A stretch of 8,675 nucleotides of DNA from Thermoplasmatota archaeon (GTDB taxonomy: Archaea > Thermoplasmatota > E2 > DHVEG-1). The translations under genes were made by a program, and so were the position numbers. Below are positions 6,292 to 8,675 of this stretch, piece by piece. Location of the stretch: the NCBI GenBank assembly GCA_022866015.1, contig JALHTX010000250.1, forward strand, positions 1 through 8,675. The letters run 5' to 3'. Numbering within the stretch: the first letter of the stretch is position 1; the number at the start of each line of letters is the position of its first letter. The notes under the pieces were generated by a model that was given only the letters and a program-made list of their open reading frames with translations, did not search any database and had not been told where the DNA came from.

Positions 6292-6317
6292 CGTGTTCCC
6301 TTCCCGAAGGGAACGTG
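6292..6317. repeat. Strong hairpin with GTTCCCTTC/GAAGGGAAC arms
   Basis: Nine perfect Watson-Crick pairs (6295-6303 with 6306-6314) extend outward by two G-T pairs and one C-G pair. With a two-base tip, the real loop is probably TTCCCGAA after opening three pairs. No T tract follows on the plus strand, so an intrinsic terminator is not indicated. It may belong to the same folded transcript as copy 2. Confidence 0.55.
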
Positions 6318-6509
6318 TTATGATATCAATGATTCAATTAATCAACTATAATTCACCATGGCGGTACTGAAATATGCTTAAGTCTTTATCTATGAAATGA
6401 TCTGGAAAAAGGTTAAAACCTAACTAAATCAGGTATTTACCAGTAAAAATCTTTAGGAACTATTGTTGAAGTGAAATCAGTATAAAAACATAATGCCGTT
6501 TGGTTTTTT

Positions 6510-6626
6510 TCAATCACAGTTAATTTTATCTACTTTTGTCCCTCTTCTCTCATGGACTTGAAATATATGCATTTCTAAGGCTTTATTAGTACTAAAAATT
6601 TTTTTACAATATCTACACTTAGGCAT
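6510..6626 (-). CDS. Small C2H2 zinc-finger protein
   Basis: A 38-residue frame starting MPKCRYCKKIFSTNKALEMH. It fits the classical finger C4-x2-C7-x12-H20-x4-H25 exactly, including hydrophobic F11 and L17 at the usual positions, followed by a basic tail. Single-finger proteins of this size occur in archaea and their viruses and plasmids, where they bind nucleic acid or proteins. The ATG is eight bases after the stop of the double-CxxC gene on the same strand, so the two are co-transcribed. The ribosome site is weak. It is too short for routine gene calling, but the complete motif makes chance unlikely. Confidence 0.78.
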   Translation of the reverse strand: MPKCRYCKKIFSTNKALEMHIFQVHERRGTKVDKINCD

Positions 6627-6634
6627 AATTTTTA

Positions 6635-6826
6635 CTACCATTTCCTTTTCATTCTTTCAGCATCTTCGTCTTTTCTATTAGTATTAAACTTTGTTTTTTT
6701 CAAGTACTCATCTAAGCACAATTTACAAATAGCAACAATTTCAAATACATTGCCACCTGTTGTATAATGAATGGTTATATCCTCTGCCTGAAAAACTTTA
6801 GCACATCGATTACATATATGTCTCAT
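6635..6826 (-). CDS. Small double-CxxC zinc-binding protein
   Basis: 63 residues with C5-x2-C8 and C34-x2-C37, a likely four-Cys zinc ribbon, between which lies a beta-rich stretch (ITIHYTTGGNVFEIVAI), and a basic C-terminus (ERMKRKW). Function unknown; such proteins commonly act as nucleic-acid or protein adaptors. It is the middle gene of a three-gene minus-strand set, starting five bases after the RHH stop and ending eight bases before the C2H2 start. Confidence 0.72.
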   Translation of the reverse strand: MRHICNRCAKVFQAEDITIHYTTGGNVFEIVAICKLCLDEYLKKTKFNTNRKDEDAERMKRKW

Positions 6827-6831
6827 TTATT

Positions 6832-6990
6832 TCACTTCATTATCCCTCTTAGTTTATTATTTTTTATGTAGAAATTCGTCATGTAAACTATTTGTCTGCT
6901 ATACGGTCTTTCCTCTTCTTTCGCGAGTTTTTTTATGAGCGCGTTTTCTTTTTTTGTTAGCGATATATTCATTCTTATTCTATTTTCCAT
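6832..6990 (-). CDS. Ribbon-helix-helix DNA-binding protein
   Basis: A 52-residue frame, MENRIRMNISLTKKENALIK onward. RIRMNISL is a typical RHH beta strand, followed by helix A (KKENALIKKLAKEE) and helix B (SRQIVYMTNFYIKNN) joined by a turn with RPYS: the Arc/CopG-like layout of a dimeric repressor. M7 is an alternative start. No ribosome site precedes the ATG; a TATA-like stretch upstream suggests a very short leader. It is first in the small-gene operon and probably controls it through the TTTACACA boxes directly upstream. It is below usual length cut-offs. RHH genes of this size are typical of plasmids, viruses and antitoxins. Confidence 0.75.
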   Translation of the reverse strand: MENRIRMNISLTKKENALIKKLAKEEERPYSRQIVYMTNFYIKNNKLRGIMK

Positions 6991-6992
6991 AT

Positions 6993-7041
6993 TTTACACA
7001 AATATGTAATAAATTTACACATTTATATGACTTTATACACA
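6993..7041. promoter_or_regulatory. Candidate RHH operator: three spaced TTTACACA-like boxes
   Basis: TTTACACA at 6993-7000 and 7014-7021 and TTTATACACA at 7032-7041 put the ACACA cores at 6996, 7017 and 7037, spaced 21 and 20 bases or about two helical turns. They lie in the divergent promoter between the RHH gene and the + strand small gene. A further exact 11-base copy, TTACACATTTA, occurs at 7232-7242 (also at 7015-7025). Same-face direct repeats suit cooperative binding by RHH dimers. Confidence 0.45.
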
Positions 7042-7107
7042 ATGATATATACCACCTACCATATACTACTATCATCCGACAAATTTCGGAGAGGACAGGT
7101 GGAATCA

Positions 7108-7230
7108 ATGAATATGGAGAGAGAATATACAGTCTTTGAAAACGATATGGACTATAGGAAGAGAAAACGACTTCAATCATTAGAAGCGGATGACTTTAGA
7201 GGAGCAATATTTACAAGAGCGGATGGATGA
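7108..7230 (+). CDS. Small hypothetical protein, 40 residues
   Basis: The start ATG 7108 is chosen because AGGTG (7097-7101) lies six bases upstream; the frame extends upstream to 7027 without such a site. The product begins MNMEREYTVFENDMDYRKRK and is highly charged, with acidic and basic blocks and no Cys, membrane segment or motif I recognise. It is divergent from the RHH operon and shares its candidate operator region. Coding status rests on the ribosome site and the frame alone. Confidence 0.45.
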   Translation: MNMEREYTVFENDMDYRKRKRLQSLEADDFRGAIFTRADG

Positions 7231-7451
7231 GTTACACATTTAACGCTGAAAACTAAGAAAGCGAGATAATCTGAATATTAAGGACGATTACATCTTCCAA
7301 ATCTCTTTTTTAGAAGGAAAAAATAGGAAAAATAAGAAATTAAAATATCTATATTTTAATAATTATGAAATTTGGGTAAAATTTGTGAGAAGTTGAATGA
7401 GAATTGATTTTTTACCCTCGAATAAGAAACCTCAATGGAGTGATGATAGAT
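7231..7451. other. Upstream region of the glycosyltransferase gene
   Basis: Non-coding. It begins with a repeat of the TTACACATTTA box (7232-7242), contains a long AT-only palindrome (7339-7360) overlapping a TATA-like stretch, and ends with a ribosome site GGAGTGAT (7437-7444). Nothing else is seen. Confidence 0.5.
7339..7360. promoter_or_regulatory. 22-base palindrome in the glycosyltransferase promoter
   Basis: ATTAAAATAT-CT-ATATTTTAAT is a perfect 10-bp inverted repeat with a two-base spacer, containing a TATA-like core CTATATTTTA. Its place about 90-110 bases before the start suits a promoter with an overlapping operator. AT-only content weakens the case. Confidence 0.35.
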
Positions 7452-8627
7452 ATGAAAATAGCAATGATTGGTTGGGAATATCCACCGTTCAAATCGGGTG
7501 GTCTTGCCACGCATTGCTATGGCCTTACCAGAAGTTTAGCGGATAAAAACGTTAAAGTATATTTTTTTATGCCTAAAACAAAACATACAGCAAATAGTGA
7601 CCAACCAAATCTTGTGATAAAAGAAGTTGGAGAAACAGAGATTTTTCCTTATGATCGGCCAGAAGATAAAGCATTATCTGGTAATTTTTTTGATGCAGTT
7701 CATAGATATAATCAACTTGTTGTTGCAAAAGTTAAAGCTGTTGTAAAAGCTGAAGGTAAATTTGATTTTATTCATGCTCATGATTGGCTAACAATGGAAG
7801 CAGCTACGATTTTAAAAGAAGAAATGGGTGTACCTATGGTTCTTACGATTCATTCTACTGAGTATGATCGAAGTGGTTGGCTTAATCCAAATCAATGGTT
7901 TATTGATATAGAAAAAAAAGGTATGGAAAAAGCAGATAGAATAATTGCTGTGAGTCATTTCACTAAACGTGTAATTGTTGAAAAATATGGTATAAATCCT
8001 GATATAATTAGTGTTATACATAACGCTGTTTATCCTATTCCTGAAGGTAAAAAACAAGAAATCGTTTTGTTTTTAGGTCGTCTGACAATTCAAAAAGGAG
8101 CTGAGTTTTTCTTGAAAGCTGCTAGAAAGGTATTGGATTATGAACCTGATGTTATTTTTGTTGTTGCAGGTGAAGGGGATATGCTACCACGCTTGATCGA
8201 TCAGGCTGTAGACTTGGGTATTTCAAACCGAGTTATTTTCACAGGGCGTTTAACTGAAGAGGAGGTTAAATTTATTTATGGCATTTCAAGTGTATATATT
8301 ATGCCCTCTGTTAGTGAACCATTTGGAATAACTGCTCTTGAGGCTATTTCTGCTGGTACTCCAACTATTGCTTCTAAAACCGCTGGTGTATGCGAGACTT
8401 TCGATAACTGTATAAAGGTTGATTTCTGGGATACTGACGAGATAGCAAGCAAGATTATACCATTGTTAAGATATGAATCTTTAAGAAAAACACTAGCTGA
8501 AAACGGAAAACAGGAAATTGAACTTTTTACCTGGGATAACGTTGCAGGAAAAACAATAGGTGTTTACAATGGTATCGATGTTGAGAGATTAAAAAAACAG
8601 CTTAAAGCGAGAGAAAATATATACTAG
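7452..8627 (+). CDS. Glycosyltransferase, GT4/GT5-like (glycogen/starch synthase relative)
   Basis: 391 residues from ATG 7452, chosen over the TTG at 7404 because GGAGTGAT lies seven bases upstream and MKIAMIGWEYPPFKSGGLA is the natural start of the fold. This N-terminal sequence (W8-E9-Y10-P11-P12, K14-S15-G16-G17-L18) matches the starch-synthase-like domain, where the K-x-GG loop binds nucleotide sugar. The middle has IHAHDWLT and LTIHSTEYDR. The C-terminal GT-B domain has LFLGRLTIQKGAEFFLKA and E289-PFGITAL-E297, the E-x7-E motif of retaining GT4/GT5 enzymes. It probably transfers glucose from ADP- or UDP-glucose to a glucan in the cytosol; the exact substrate cannot be told. It looks like a normal metabolic gene bordering the accessory region. 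Confidence 0.88.
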   Translation: MKIAMIGWEYPPFKSGGLATHCYGLTRSLADKNVKVYFFMPKTKHTANSDQPNLVIKEVGETEIFPYDRPEDKALSGNFFDAVHRYNQLVVAKVKAVVKAEGKFDFIHAHDWLTMEAATILKEEMGVPMVLTIHSTEYDRSGWLNPNQWFIDIEKKGMEKADRIIAVSHFTKRVIVEKYGINPDIISVIHNAVYPIPEGKKQEIVLFLGRLTIQKGAEFFLKAARKVLDYEPDVIFVVAGEGDMLPRLIDQAVDLGISNRVIFTGRLTEEEVKFIYGISSVYIMPSVSEPFGITALEAISAGTPTIASKTAGVCETFDNCIKVDFWDTDEIASKIIPLLRYESLRKTLAENGKQEIELFTWDNVAGKTIGVYNGIDVERLKKQLKARENIY

Positions 8628-8675
8628 TGGAATACAAAATACTTAAAACCATAAAAATAAGACTTAATTCAGAAA
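8627..8675 (+). CDS. Possible start of a next gene, cut by window end
   Basis: GTG at 8627 overlaps the glycosyltransferase stop by one base (TAGTG) and opens a frame MEYKILKTIKIRLNSE that runs to the window end without a stop. The ribosome site is weak and sixteen codons are too few to judge. Confidence 0.2.
   Translation, partial: MEYKILKTIKIRLNSE

Larger units (their letters stand above)
6125..6509. other. Non-coding region with several secondary structures
   Basis: No gene of credible length on either strand. It holds repeat copy 2, a small palindrome that recurs, and a strong hairpin, each listed separately. The stretch 6125-6234 shows nothing beyond AT-rich sequence and would have been the region upstream of the RiPP operon before the IS inserted. 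Confidence 0.5.

Noticed and set aside
6292..6317. Hairpin as a bacterial-type intrinsic terminator
   Set aside because: No T tract follows on the plus strand and the minus side is followed by mixed sequence; archaeal termination does not need such hairpins.
6954..7180. 61-codon + and 66-codon - frames around 6954-7180
   Set aside because: They overlap the RHH gene start, the operator boxes and the better-supported 7108 gene, and have no ribosome site or motif.
7812..8057. 81-codon minus-strand frame
   Set aside because: It is antisense within the glycosyltransferase, and its composition is that of a shadow frame.

Overview
This AT-rich window looks archaeal. Translation signals match the 3' end of archaeal 16S rRNA (AGGTGAT upstream of 4210, GGAGTGAT upstream of 7452) and promoters look like TATA boxes. 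There is also a tiny C2H2 zinc-finger gene, a ribbon-helix-helix gene, and an Ig-like domain of a type I associate with Methanosarcinales and Methanomicrobia. A methanogen-related euryarchaeon is my best guess; the genus cannot be told from the sequence alone.

Layout: (1) 2-1543 (+) is the 3' part of a gene with a HEPN-type domain, cut by the window edge. (2) 1544-1882 is non-coding and holds copy 1 of a structured repeat plus opposed A/T tracts that suit convergent termination. (3) 4210-1883 (-) is a compact operon: a previously uncalled 54-residue Cys-rich peptide with a YxxP leader motif and an apparent AUU start, a radical SAM-SPASM enzyme with a C-terminal PqqD-like (RRE) domain, and a three-helix membrane protein resembling Pycsar/SLATT-type TM effectors that carries an external Ig-like domain. 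The first two genes are a textbook precursor plus maturase pair of a ribosomally made, post-translationally modified peptide (RiPP). The third is start-stop overlapped with the maturase. (4) 4267-6115 is a complete IS6-type element. It has TIRs containing GTTGCA, a direct repeat CGTTAATC on both sides, and two genes: a DDE transposase and, unusually, an upstream passenger gene for a two-helix coiled-coil membrane protein. It sits just upstream of the RiPP operon promoter. (5) 6116-6509 is non-coding, with copy 2 of the structured repeat, a 12-bp-stem hairpin and a repeated small palindrome. (6) 6990-6510 (-) is a three-gene operon of very small DNA-binding or zinc proteins (RHH, double CxxC, C2H2), two of them below usual gene-calling limits. 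It faces a short + strand gene at 7108 across a region with evenly spaced TTTACACA boxes. (7) 7452-8627 (+) is a GT4/GT5-like glycosyltransferase, probably a glycogen/starch-synthase relative. It looks like ordinary metabolism at the edge of the accessory block.

The most novel content is the peptide-maturase-membrane-protein operon at 1883-4210. A plausible reading is a RiPP system with a dedicated membrane partner (immunity, target or effector), possibly linked to defence or competition. That function is inferred. Next in interest are the passenger-bearing IS6 element and the paired, covarying structured repeats.
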